Assembly: GCA_007128995.1 (NCBI GenBank)
Contig: SKWJ01000475.1
Coordinates: 1 to 8,539 of the forward strand
Source of the DNA: Paracoccaceae bacterium
GTDB taxonomy: Bacteria; Pseudomonadota; Alphaproteobacteria; Rhodobacterales; Rhodobacteraceae
Reading direction: 5' to 3'
Length of the DNA: 8,539 nucleotides
In this document: piece after piece, positions 1 to 7,165 of the stretch
How positions within the stretch are numbered: position 1 is the first letter of the stretch
Layout: every line of letters begins with the position of its first letter
Notes under the pieces: model-generated
What the model was told of the DNA's origin: nothing
The model's database searches: none
What the model saw: the letters and a program-made list of their open reading frames with translations, nothing else
Translations under genes and position numbers: made by a program

Positions 1-280
1 CCGCCATTCTGCAACAACACCCCAGGGCTGTGAGGATATCGCTGCGCTTTGCCCTTACGTCCGCTTTGACGAATGCTGCCGCGCAGCATGGCGACAGGCC
101 GTACGGCAGGTATGGGCCGGGCATGTCGATCCTGACGTCGCCTTTGCAAGGGGCGGAAAGCCGACTGTGACGTTGCGGCATTGCCGCCGCAGCATTCGAC
201 TAAAGCGGTCGGGGGTGAATTGGTGTCCCGAGTCCATCGCGGAGCACTCATGCGAAAGTTCATCGCTATTCTTTGCGGCG
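1..280. other. Left-edge stretch without a supported gene
   Basis: No recognisable gene lies downstream of the cupin gene here. One plus-strand frame is open from base 2 to base 592, but more than half of it is antisense to the cupin gene. Its peptide in 2-280 is rich in Cys and Arg and shows no family motif, so I do not call it. A short stem TGCGGC/GCCGCA (about 176-193) is the only visible inverted repeat; it lacks a T-tract on either strand and is a weak terminator candidate. The stretch may be intergenic DNA or decayed sequence. Confidence 0.5.
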
Positions 281-802
281 CTATCGAATAAAACTATCGA
301 CAAATTCCATACCCAGGCCAACGTCAGCATAGTGTTTGCCGCACATGTCGATCTTGGTGAAAACGTCTTCATAGCCCGTGACTTTGCCCCATGGGTCCAC
401 ATAGCACATCACACCATTGACCTGGAACAGCGTGATCATCTCTTTCACATCTTCGGGAACGACCAGTGTGTGGGTTTCGCCTGGGGCCTCGTAGACATAA
501 CTGCCTTCCTCAGCGGTCCAGTCATGTTCGAGATAGTGCCAACGGCCCCTCAGTACAAAACCATGCACGGCCTGCGGGTGGCGGTGGCGTGACAAGACAC
601 CTGAACGTCTTACCCGCAGAAGGTTGACCCAATAGCCTTGCGACCGGTTCAGACATAATGGACGAAACCAGACATTTTCAGCCTGAGGCACCCAGATCCG
701 TTCATCCTCGGGGATCGCTTTTGAGATCACGATTTCAGGCAATGCATCGCTTGGAAACGGAAGCTGATAAGGCATCTGGGTCGTATCAGGTGTGTCAGGC
801 AT
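281..802 (-). CDS. Cupin-domain protein, 2,4'-dihydroxyacetophenone dioxygenase family
   Basis: A 173-residue single-domain cupin, last gene of the minus-strand operon. The cupin core carries H73-x-H75 followed by a Gly-rich turn (GFVLRG), and then the second cupin motif with P107-G108-E109-T110-H111. Three histidines (73, 75, 111) are in the right places for a mononuclear metal site. The usual cupin Glu after HxH is absent, with H80 nearby. As I recall, 2,4'-dihydroxyacetophenone dioxygenase, a ring-ketone C-C cleaving enzyme, binds iron with three histidines at this spacing, and the length fits. The start is supported by a strong GGAGGA ribosome site just upstream; the gene lies 24 bp after the SDR stop. 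No other aromatic-degradation gene is present, so the true substrate may be a non-aromatic keto compound, or the protein may be an isomerase-like cupin. The family call is firm; the reaction is not. Confidence 0.85.
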   Translation of the reverse strand: MPDTPDTTQMPYQLPFPSDALPEIVISKAIPEDERIWVPQAENVWFRPLCLNRSQGYWVNLLRVRRSGVLSRHRHPQAVHGFVLRGRWHYLEHDWTAEEGSYVYEAPGETHTLVVPEDVKEMITLFQVNGVMCYVDPWGKVTGYEDVFTKIDMCGKHYADVGLGMEFVDSFIR

Positions 803-826
803 CGGTCCTCCAATCAGGCCAAAGGG

Positions 827-1537
827 TCAAACGGCCGTATAGCCACCATCTACCGGCAGGGTCGCCCCGGTTACAAATCCAGCGCCGGGAGATAGAAGCA
901 GGGTGATCACGGCGCCAACGTCTTCTGGCTGTCCCCAGCGGCCCATCGGGGTGCGAGACAGGATCGCAGTGTTCCGCGCGACATCAGTGCGCAGCGGGGC
1001 AGTCATCTTTGTTTCTATCCAGCCGGGAGCAACAGCGTTGACCCGGATACCGTCAACTGCCCATGCCGCTGCAAGTGACTTCGTCAGTTGAACAATGCCG
1101 CCCTTTGAGGCCGAATAGGCTGGCACCAATGCTCCGCCGAAATAAGACAACATTGAAGCAATGTTGATCACTGTTCCGCCCCGCGCCCTGAGCAGAGGGT
1201 GACAGGCAAGACACACACGCATGGTACCGGTCAGGTTGACAGCAATCACACGTTCAAAGACTTCGATCTGATGTTCGTCGCCCCGGCGCAGTATCCCGGC
1301 GGCATTTATGAGAGCATCGAGACGCTCAAGACCAGCCACGCAACTGTCAACCTGCTCCGGATCAGTCACGTCAAGAACTGCGGTTGTCAGACCTGGGGCT
1401 GGCGACATCTCTGCAACCTCCGCTTCGGTAGCCCCAGTGGCAAGGACCTCCCAACCCAAGGCCAGCAGAGCTTGAACTGTGCCTCGGCCGATACCGCCAG
1501 TGCCACCAGTTACAAGTGCTTTGCGGGGTTCAGTCAC
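827..1537 (-). CDS. SDR-family NAD(P)-dependent oxidoreductase
   Basis: A 236-residue classical short-chain dehydrogenase/reductase, of normal length. The motifs are in order: TGGTGGIG at 10-17 (dinucleotide binding), D56-V57, NAAG at 78-81, N101, catalytic S128, Y141-xxx-K145, and the C-terminal PVDGGYT typical of the gluconate 5-dehydrogenase/KduD/3-oxoacyl-reductase type. It probably oxidises or reduces a hydroxyl/keto group on a sugar-acid-like metabolite in the cytoplasm; the exact substrate cannot be read off. The start codon is GTG, not ATG, and overlaps the kinase stop in the four bases GTGA, so translation is likely coupled; an AAGGG sequence lies upstream as ribosome site. All catalytic residues are present, so the enzyme should be active. 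The family is secure; naming it KduD-like is inference. Confidence 0.94.
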   Translation of the reverse strand: MTEPRKALVTGGTGGIGRGTVQALLALGWEVLATGATEAEVAEMSPAPGLTTAVLDVTDPEQVDSCVAGLERLDALINAAGILRRGDEHQIEVFERVIAVNLTGTMRVCLACHPLLRARGGTVINIASMLSYFGGALVPAYSASKGGIVQLTKSLAAAWAVDGIRVNAVAPGWIETKMTAPLRTDVARNTAILSRTPMGRWGQPEDVGAVITLLLSPGAGFVTGATLPVDGGYTAV

Positions 1538-2451
1538 GGCGTCGCCCTTCCAAGAAACGCTTCTATCTCCGCGCGTTTGGGCATCGGTGCAACAGCTCCA
1601 TAGCCTTGGGTGCTCAAAGCAGCCGCCGCATTCGCAAACCGTGCCGCAGAGAATGGGTCACCTTGCCGCAACCATTCCGCAAGAAAAGCGCCGTCAAACG
1701 TGTCGCCCGCAGCCGTCGCATCGACCGCGTCAACCCTAAATGCCGCTATACGTTCAGACTGCTCTGGTGTCGCGACAAGTGTGCCCTCAGACCCGAGTGT
1801 CAACGCTACAATCCGCGCGCCTGCCTTCAGATAATGCTCAACGATAGCCTCTGGCATGGTCAGGCCAGTGAGTTGGCGCGCATCCTCGAGGCCCGGCAAG
1901 GCAATGTCACACATCTCCATCGCGGCCCCTATCATTGCGCGGGCGCGCGCAAGTGGCCAGAGTTTCAGGCGAAGATTAGTGTCAAAGGAGACTGCGACCC
2001 CTGCTTCCCGCGCAGCCTCCATCGCCGCGAAACCCGCATCACAGCTTGTATCGCTGATTGCCAGCGTTATTCCGGAAAGATGCAGACAGCGCGCGGCGCG
2101 GATGGCGTCGAGCTGCAGATCTGCGGGCCCGATGCGGCTGGCCGCAGACCCTGCGCGCAGGTAGGAAAACGCATGACCATCAATGTCATGGGTCACGAAA
2201 TATACACCTGTATGCGCATCGGCGCGACGCTGGACCAAATCGGCGGACACACCGTTTTCGGCCCAAAGCGACACAAAACTGTCGCCGAACGCATCCTGCC
2301 CCAGCGCAGTCATGACACCGACTGATGCCCCCGAACGCGCGGCGGCGATAGCGCAATTTGACGTGTCACCGCCATGACCCATCAGAAACAAGCCATTCGG
2401 TTGCTGATTGAATTCCAGCAGCGGCTCACCAAGGCATAGCAACTCCGCCAT
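1534..2451 (-). CDS. PfkB-family sugar kinase, 2-keto-3-deoxygluconate kinase-like
   Basis: A 305-residue ribokinase/PfkB kinase of full family length. Visible motifs are the N-terminal GHGGDTSN substrate-binding signature at 25-32, FSYLRAGSAAS around 95-105, the DTNLRLKLW segment at 157-165, LGSEG at 219-223, and the C-terminal signature DATAAGDTFDGAF at 244-256 with probable catalytic base D250. The FxYxRxGSAAS and DxNxRxxLW segments are typical of KdgK, which phosphorylates 2-keto-3-deoxygluconate at O6 with ATP before aldol cleavage. The anion-hole motif reads AAGD rather than the common GAGD, a mild substitution. The start ATG shares one base with the RraA stop (TGATG), and no strong ribosome site is seen, which suggests coupled translation. 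No KDPG aldolase gene is in the window, so the fate of a phosphorylated product is unclear. Related PfkB kinases for other sugars are alternatives. Confidence 0.93.
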   Translation of the reverse strand: MAELLCLGEPLLEFNQQPNGLFLMGHGGDTSNCAIAAARSGASVGVMTALGQDAFGDSFVSLWAENGVSADLVQRRADAHTGVYFVTHDIDGHAFSYLRAGSAASRIGPADLQLDAIRAARCLHLSGITLAISDTSCDAGFAAMEAAREAGVAVSFDTNLRLKLWPLARARAMIGAAMEMCDIALPGLEDARQLTGLTMPEAIVEHYLKAGARIVALTLGSEGTLVATPEQSERIAAFRVDAVDATAAGDTFDGAFLAEWLRQGDPFSAARFANAAAALSTQGYGAVAPMPKRAEIEAFLGRATP

Positions 2452-3098
2452 CAGATCCGGCCGTATTTGGCAATGCCCTGAACCAGCGATCCGCTTTCAA
2501 TGATCAGCTTGGCCTGTTCCATTTCACGCGCATCGATGTCTTGTGCCAAGGTCAAGACTTCTGCGGCTTTCGCCTGTGGTACGATGACAACGCCATCAAC
2601 ATCACCGACCACAATATCACCGGGGTGAATTGTAACACCGTCTATGGTTACCGGAACCTGGCTCGCCACAGTGCGGACGCGGCCAAGAGTTGTCCCCGGG
2701 CAGGAGCCGCGTGCAAATACCGAAAAGCCAAAATCGCGCTTGATCTCGCTGACATCGCGCAAGGACGCATCAAGGACAGCCGCCTCCAGATTATTGGCCA
2801 TGGCACCGGCTGTCATCAAACCGCCCCAGACAGCAACGTCAGCATAGCCTCCCGTGGCGATCACCATCACACTTCCAGGGTCTGCGGCGTCGATCAGTTC
2901 CAGCGCATGGGTTGGCGCTCCAGCATCCTCAGCAGGTTCCTCAAGCACCGTTACCGCTGGACCGGCTATCTTGCGCTCGGAAGTTCGCGGGGCGATCCCC
3001 GACCCAAGATAGCCACGGGCGCCACAAATCTTCTCAACCGCATCGGCGACCGAGGCTGTTGCGACACGGCGGAAGGATTCGATCATCATTTTGTCCAT
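2451..3098 (-). CDS. RraA-family protein (HMG/CHA aldolase or oxaloacetate decarboxylase-like)
   Basis: A 215-residue RraA/MenG-like protein. The family core is clear: a Gly-rich GSVMVIATGGY strand (75-85), W91-GGLM (91-95), the helix with A97-xx-M100-A-N-N, then D110-ASLR114-D115. The Arg-Asp pair is the conserved substrate/metal site of 4-hydroxy-4-methyl-2-oxoglutarate aldolases, which release pyruvate or decarboxylate oxaloacetate with a divalent metal. The C-terminal GDIVVGDVDGVVIVP segment is also typical. Two starts are possible: ATG at 3113 has no ribosome site, whereas ATG at 3098 is preceded by AAAGGAAA at good spacing, so I chose 3098. In this operon the likely role is retro-aldol cleavage or decarboxylation of a keto acid made by the dehydrogenases. 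With its Arg-Asp site intact it looks like an enzyme rather than only an RNase E inhibitor. The substrate is unknown. Confidence 0.92.
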   Translation of the reverse strand: MDKMMIESFRRVATASVADAVEKICGARGYLGSGIAPRTSERKIAGPAVTVLEEPAEDAGAPTHALELIDAADPGSVMVIATGGYADVAVWGGLMTAGAMANNLEAAVLDASLRDVSEIKRDFGFSVFARGSCPGTTLGRVRTVASQVPVTIDGVTIHPGDIVVGDVDGVVIVPQAKAAEVLTLAQDIDAREMEQAKLIIESGSLVQGIAKYGRI

Positions 3099-3121
3099 TC
3101 GGTTTCCTTTCATTTCAATTT

Positions 3122-4252
3122 TCAGAGCGTATCAGATTGCAGAAGAAACTCAGCATCTGCCCGCTCACACAGGTTCCACAATTCATCGAGCAGCCGAGTT
3201 GGCAGTGGGATTCCAGAACGGCTACGTCGCGAATATGTTCGCCACTCGATATCCCCGGGCACCAAGACAGGCTGCCCCGGATCAGCGGGCGGCGTTGCAC
3301 GGAGGGCATCAATCAAACGGTCCATGTCATCATGAAAATCCGCCAGTGGTCGAAATGCATCGGGATTCAGCGCGAGAAAAAAGTGGCCGGTATCCGTGCC
3401 TTTTGTGCCAGCCTCACGGCCAGTCTGTAGCGGTGCAGCTGTTGCGCCCGAGAGAAGCGCTGACAGCACCTCGATCATGGTGCAGATGCCGTAGCCCTTG
3501 TGCGCGCTCATCTCTGGCGTGCCGCCAAGCGGCGTCAGCCCGCCTTCGCCCGTATCATAGATGATCACCCGTGCCTGAGCGGGATCGGTCACAGGGCGGC
3601 CTGCCCCATCAACGACCCAGCCAGGCGGGATTTGTTTGCCTGCGAGCCAGGCCAGATTGATCTTGCCGATTGATGCAGTTGATGTGGCGATATCGAACAT
3701 CATCGGTGGTTCCGTCCGCCTTGGCGCCCCAAACGCGATCGGGTTGGTCGAGAACATCGGCCGAGCGCCCCCGGCAGGGACAACACAGCGCGTAAACCCG
3801 TTCGAAGTGATCAGGCTGACCATCCCCCGCGCCGCTGCCCGTGCCGCATAGACCCCGGCTGCCCCGAAATGGTCGGATTTGCGCACAGCCACCGCACCGA
3901 CACCGACCGCTTGCGCCTTGTCGCATGCGAGCTCTATCGCCTGCACCGAAACGCCGTGGCCCAAACCGCCACCGCCGTCCAGCAACGCCGTAGCCGGGCT
4001 TTCACGAAGCACTTTGATCTTTGGCGCGGGATTTAGGGCGCGGGCCTGAACCAACCCTTCATAATACAGCAGCATCGCCAGCCCGTGCGAGTCAATGCCG
4101 TTCAGATCGGCCTCGACCATCACATGTGCCGAAGCTTCCGCATGCTGGCGCGCAAAGCCCCAGGCCGTCAGCACCGCGACCACCTGCGCATGGAGTGCTT
4201 CTGCCGGAAATCGGCGCGTGACAGTTTCGCTCACGGCGTCTGCATCAGACAT
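3122..4252 (-). CDS. Ldh family NAD(P)-dependent oxidoreductase (malate/L-lactate dehydrogenase type)
   Basis: A 376-residue type-2 malate/L-lactate dehydrogenase family protein, slightly longer than the usual 330-360. Motifs: D54-SHG57, SDHFG at 126-130 with probable catalytic H128, TNPIAFGAP at 169-177, D187-IATST, HKGYG at 251-255, and a late GHFF segment. This family uses NAD(P)H to interconvert 2-hydroxy and 2-oxo acids and includes malate, lactate, ureidoglycolate, sulfolactate, 2,3-diketogulonate and cyclic imino acid enzymes. The same frame stays open much further upstream across dctM, but the true start is ATG 4252: it is preceded by GAGGT at proper spacing and lies 5 bp after the dctM stop. 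The upstream extension has no domain and is antiparallel noise within dctM. The position right after the transporter suggests it acts on the imported acid or its first product. Confidence 0.95.
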   Translation of the reverse strand: MSDADAVSETVTRRFPAEALHAQVVAVLTAWGFARQHAEASAHVMVEADLNGIDSHGLAMLLYYEGLVQARALNPAPKIKVLRESPATALLDGGGGLGHGVSVQAIELACDKAQAVGVGAVAVRKSDHFGAAGVYAARAAARGMVSLITSNGFTRCVVPAGGARPMFSTNPIAFGAPRRTEPPMMFDIATSTASIGKINLAWLAGKQIPPGWVVDGAGRPVTDPAQARVIIYDTGEGGLTPLGGTPEMSAHKGYGICTMIEVLSALLSGATAAPLQTGREAGTKGTDTGHFFLALNPDAFRPLADFHDDMDRLIDALRATPPADPGQPVLVPGDIEWRTYSRRSRSGIPLPTRLLDELWNLCERADAEFLLQSDTL

Positions 4253-4257
4253 AGGTG

Positions 4258-5532
4258 TTACCTCAGTGTGGCCGGCAGCCAAGTTGACAGGCCGGGCACC
4301 AAAACGATGATCAAGAGTGTGAAGAGCATGACGCTCAGGAACGGCAGCACGGCTCGGACCACGGAAACAACCGACGTACGGGCGATGCTTGCTGTGATGT
4401 AAAGGCACGTGCCGACGGGCGGGGTCACCAATCCGAAGGCAAGTGATACGACCATCACCACAGCAAAATGTACTGGCGAAATTCCGAAACCGACGGCAAC
4501 CGGCATGAGGATCGGCCCAAGGATCAGAAGCGCAGGTGTCAGATCGATCACCATCCCGACCAACAACAGGAAAACGACCGCAATCAGCAGAAACACCAAC
4601 GGGCTCTCGGTAAACAGCGCCATCTGCGCGGCAATCGTCTGCGGCACCTGTTCTGACGCCATCAACCAGGCCGAGCCTGTGGCCGCTGCAACGATCAGCA
4701 TGACCACGGCCGATGTTGTCGCAGCCCCAACTGCCGCGCGATAGAGGCTTTTCAGCGTCAGCTCGCGATAGACAAAGGCTGCAACAAGCAAGGCATACGC
4801 GACCGCTATCACAGACGACTCGACCACAGTGAAGACACCAAAGCGTATCCCGCCCACCACAATAACCGGTAACCCCAGTGCCCAGACCGCATCTCTCAAC
4901 GCGGCACGGATCGCGCTTGCGCCCAGTTTCTTTTCGGCGGGCACCCCTTGGCGCCGACATACCCACCAGGCCGCTGTCATCAGGGAAGCTGCGATCAGCA
5001 GGCCTGGAAGCACCCCCCCAAGGAACATGTCCAAGACAGAAGTGCCGGTTATAAAGCCCAGAACGATCATCGGTATCGACGGGGGTATGATCACGCCGAG
5101 CACCGAAGAACTGGCGGTCACTGCCGCCGCTGTCGGGGCAGGATAGCCACGGTCTTTCATCGACGGGATCATGACCGAGCCAACCATCGAGGCATCGGCC
5201 ACAGCTGAGCCTGAAAAGGACGCCATCGCAGCACTTGCGCCGACATTTGCCATTGCAAGTCCGCCCCGCACCCATCCGATCAGCGCCATAAGCGCCGCAA
5301 TGATGCGGCGGGTTATTCCTCCCGCAGCCATGATCTCGGCGGCAAGCATGAAAAAGGGTATGGCGACGAGGCTGTAATTGTCAGCCCCTACCATGATCTG
5401 CTGCGCAAGCAGGATCAGGGGTAAATCTGTCAGCCACCAGACCAGCACAAGGAACGTCAGACCAAGTGCAAAAGCCACTGGTATGCCCGTCGTCAGCATC
5501 ATGAGCAGAACGATCAGGAAAGCACTAAGCAT
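4258..5532 (-). CDS. dctM: TRAP transporter large permease subunit (DctM)
   Basis: A 424-residue integral membrane protein of normal DctM length, hydrophobic throughout with about a dozen predicted membrane segments. Family hallmarks include AIPFFMLAAEIM followed by GGIT, the GSAVADASMVGSVMIP loop, and AAAVTASSS followed by GVIIPPSIPM. It forms the transport channel of a tripartite ATP-independent periplasmic transporter, importing a carboxylate with a sodium or proton gradient together with DctQ and the DctP receptor. The start ATG lies inside the end of dctQ, an 8-bp overlap (ATGCTTAG), so expression is likely coupled. The next gene begins 5 bp beyond its stop. The symbol is the generic subunit name and does not mean that the substrate is a C4-dicarboxylate. 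An unrelated open frame on the same strand within it is a shadow. Confidence 0.97.
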   Translation of the reverse strand: MLSAFLIVLLMMLTTGIPVAFALGLTFLVLVWWLTDLPLILLAQQIMVGADNYSLVAIPFFMLAAEIMAAGGITRRIIAALMALIGWVRGGLAMANVGASAAMASFSGSAVADASMVGSVMIPSMKDRGYPAPTAAAVTASSSVLGVIIPPSIPMIVLGFITGTSVLDMFLGGVLPGLLIAASLMTAAWWVCRRQGVPAEKKLGASAIRAALRDAVWALGLPVIVVGGIRFGVFTVVESSVIAVAYALLVAAFVYRELTLKSLYRAAVGAATTSAVVMLIVAAATGSAWLMASEQVPQTIAAQMALFTESPLVFLLIAVVFLLLVGMVIDLTPALLILGPILMPVAVGFGISPVHFAVVMVVSLAFGLVTPPVGTCLYITASIARTSVVSVVRAVLPFLSVMLFTLLIIVLVPGLSTWLPATLR

Positions 5533-5998
5533 CGATCTGCTCTTGCCCGCGCAGCACGCGCCAGAATTGGTGCAGGCACACCACGAGCATCAGCAATGCA
5601 GAGGCGGGTGCGACAGAATAGACATATCCCCGTGACACGCCCAGAGCCGGGGTACGGAACGTCATCGACCTCTGAACAAGCTCGATTGCGTACCAGGCCC
5701 AGACGGCCAGAAAGACAGCCATCAATCCCAACGCCAGCAACCTAAGCAGGCGTGCCGGAACACTGGGAAGCGTTGCGACCACAATATCCATGCCGATATG
5801 CGCGCCGCGCGCCAGGCCCAGAACTGCGCCCAGGAATGTCAGCCAGACAAACAGGAAACGCGCCATTTCATCGGCCCAGGTTATGCCGACCCCGAACAGA
5901 TAACGACCGATCACATTGGCCAGAACGACTGTAACCAGCACCGCCAGAATGGCGACCAGCACAGGCTCCAACCAGCGCATGCGCAGGAAAACGCTCAT
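5525..5998 (-). CDS. dctQ: TRAP transporter small permease subunit (DctQ)
   Basis: A 157-residue membrane protein with four hydrophobic segments (roughly 11-31, 45-66, 84-107, 127-148). The DctQ signature is clear: W41-x-DE-x-ARFLFVWLTFLGA, then RGAHIGMD near residues 64-71. It is the small membrane partner that joins the DctM channel in TRAP transporters; in this operon it is a separate protein rather than fused. The ATG at 5998 has AGAGG seven bases upstream, but that ribosome site lies within a perfect small hairpin (see 6002-6017), so its translation may be limited. It is separated from dctP by 57 bp and overlaps dctM by 8 bp. Small TRAP subunits diverge fast, but the signature makes the call secure. 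Confidence 0.95.
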   Translation of the reverse strand: MSVFLRMRWLEPVLVAILAVLVTVVLANVIGRYLFGVGITWADEMARFLFVWLTFLGAVLGLARGAHIGMDIVVATLPSVPARLLRLLALGLMAVFLAVWAWYAIELVQRSMTFRTPALGVSRGYVYSVAPASALLMLVVCLHQFWRVLRGQEQIDA

Positions 5999-6001
5999 CA
6001 G

Positions 6002-6017
6002 GAAACCTCTTGGTTTC
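6002..6017 (-). promoter_or_regulatory. Hairpin covering the dctQ ribosome binding site
   Basis: A perfect 6-bp inverted repeat GAAACC-tctt-GGTTTC. In the minus-strand mRNA, the AGAGG ribosome site of dctQ falls in its loop and 3' arm, and the start codon lies 3 bases beyond it. This could damp translation of dctQM relative to dctP. The structure is seen directly; the effect is inferred. Confidence 0.5.
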
Positions 6018-6048
6018 TGACCGCACCAGGGTTCAGTAGTGCGGTCAG
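6017..6048 (-). terminator. Intercistronic stem-loop between dctP and dctQ
   Basis: A perfect 10-bp inverted repeat, CTGACCGCAC (6017-6026) and GTGCGGTCAG (6039-6048), with a 12-base loop, starts 7 bp after the dctP stop. No U-tract follows on the minus strand, so it is not a classical full terminator; it more likely stabilises the 3' end of dctP mRNA or causes partial termination. This would give more periplasmic receptor than membrane subunits, a ratio needed by TRAP systems. The structure is seen; the role is inferred. Confidence 0.6.
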
Positions 6049-6055
6049 TCTGGTT

Positions 6056-7045
6056 TCAGAGCGCGGCAATGCGTTCCAGAAGTTCTGGCCCGCCAGGAAC
6101 ATCGGCGGCAATGCTGCTGCGCACAGTCTCTGTTGCCGCTTGAAGCTCGACGATGTCGGGCCGGGTGATCTGCATACCATGCCCCTCCAGTTCAGCAACG
6201 ACAGCATCTGAATCGGCCTCAAGCATCTGTCGCTGTGCGGTCGCAAATTCAGTCGCCGCGTCTTGCAGTGCAGTTTGCTGATCTTCTGGCAAACGCTCGT
6301 AGAGGGCCTTGTTTATTGAAATGGCGCCGTAGCTGAAAATATGATTGGTGATCGCAAGATGGTCCTGCACTTCGAACCAGCGGCTTGCCAGAACAGTTGG
6401 TGGAGGATTGTCCTGCGCATCCACCACACCCTGACTGAGTGCATTGAAGATCTCGCTGAAAGGCATGGTCACCACATTGAATCCGAGCGCGCGGCCAGTC
6501 TCTATGTAGACACGGTTTTCGGGCATCCGCAGGCGCAGCCCGGCCATATCGGCGACTGTATTCAGCGGGCGCACCGAGTTTGAGATCGCACGAAAGCCAT
6601 TGCCGACCCATGCAAGCACCTTGACGCCCTCCGCCTCAAATTCAGTGGCCAGATCGTCTCCGATATCGCTGTCAAAAACGGCCCAGGCATGGTCAAAATC
6701 ACGAAACAGGAACGGCAGTTCCAGTACCGACAACCTTGGCCGTGACGCCGATAAAAGCCCCCCGGTGATCCCCATCTCAATTGTGCCAAGCCGCAGCCCT
6801 TCGGTCAGCTCGCCCTCGGCCCCAAGACTTGAATTGTCGTGGATTGAGGCTGTCAGAGCGCTGCCGCTCAGAGCTTCCAGGCGCGGCACAAATACGTCAC
6901 GCAATGCACGGTTCATCGAATGCTCGCTGGCATAGAAATTCGCCACGCGCAGACGACGCGCCTGCGCCCATGCTGCAGTTCCGACACCGGCTAGCCCCAA
7001 TGCACCAAGCGCGGCGCCAGCTTTCAGAATCGTCCGTCTGTCCAT
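6056..7045 (-). CDS. dctP: TRAP transporter substrate-binding protein (DctP family)
   Basis: A 329-residue periplasmic solute receptor, first gene of the operon. The N-terminus DRRTILK followed by a hydrophobic Ala/Gly/Leu stretch is a twin-arginine-type signal peptide, with probable cleavage after AWA (27) or AQA (29). Later come the DctP landmarks: GLRLRMPENRVYIETGRALG, with the Arg region that normally salt-bridges the ligand carboxylate, then MPFSEIFNALSQGVVDAQDNP. These point to binding a carboxylate and delivering it to DctQM. The frame is open further upstream to 7171, but ATG 7045 is chosen because it starts the signal peptide and has a strong GGGAGGAG ribosome site six bases upstream; the extension would lie in the control region and bury the signal. 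The symbol is generic and the ligand is unknown. Confidence 0.96.
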   Translation of the reverse strand: MDRRTILKAGAALGALGLAGVGTAAWAQARRLRVANFYASEHSMNRALRDVFVPRLEALSGSALTASIHDNSSLGAEGELTEGLRLGTIEMGITGGLLSASRPRLSVLELPFLFRDFDHAWAVFDSDIGDDLATEFEAEGVKVLAWVGNGFRAISNSVRPLNTVADMAGLRLRMPENRVYIETGRALGFNVVTMPFSEIFNALSQGVVDAQDNPPPTVLASRWFEVQDHLAITNHIFSYGAISINKALYERLPEDQQTALQDAATEFATAQRQMLEADSDAVVAELEGHGMQITRPDIVELQAATETVRSSIAADVPGGPELLERIAAL

Positions 7046-7122
7046 CACGTTCTCCTCCCGGTCAAAGCCGCCTCCGCGCGGCGTAAAGACTTGCATCCCG
7101 GCCAGAAGGTGGGTAGCCTTCA

Positions 7123-7150
7123 TATATACCAGAATATCACCTGGCATATA
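7123..7150. promoter_or_regulatory. Inverted-repeat operator in the divergent promoter region
   Basis: TATATACCAG (7123-7132) and CTGGCATATA (7141-7150) form a 10-bp inverted repeat matching at 9 of 10 positions around an 8-bp spacer. It sits between the divergent dctP and GntR genes, where a local FCD/GntR regulator normally binds. A weak minus-strand promoter fits exactly over it: a -10 like TATATA (7123-7128) and a poor -35 like TTATAT (7146-7151), 17 bp apart. On the plus strand TATAAG (7147-7152) could be a -10 for the regulator. Binding would therefore block both promoters. The repeat is seen; promoter and regulator assignments are inferred. Confidence 0.6.
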
Positions 7151-7165
7151 AGATGAGTTTCTAGC

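Noticed and set aside
174..195. Terminator for the operon from the stem TGCGGC/GCCGCA
   Set aside because: The stem is short, about 90 bp beyond the cupin stop, and has no T-tract in the transcribed direction.
1516..2325. Plus-strand 269-codon frame
   Set aside because: Antisense to the PfkB kinase, whose motifs are complete; the plus-strand peptide is Arg/Cys-rich with no motif.
2541..3335. Plus-strand 264-codon frame
   Set aside because: Antisense shadow of the RraA and Ldh genes with no recognisable domain.
3122..5275. A single 717-codon minus-strand frame covering the Ldh gene and much of dctM, suggesting a fusion protein
   Set aside because: The part upstream of 4252 is an out-of-frame reading of dctM with Cys/Arg/Gly-rich sequence and no domain; the Ldh protein has its own ribosome site and start at 4252.
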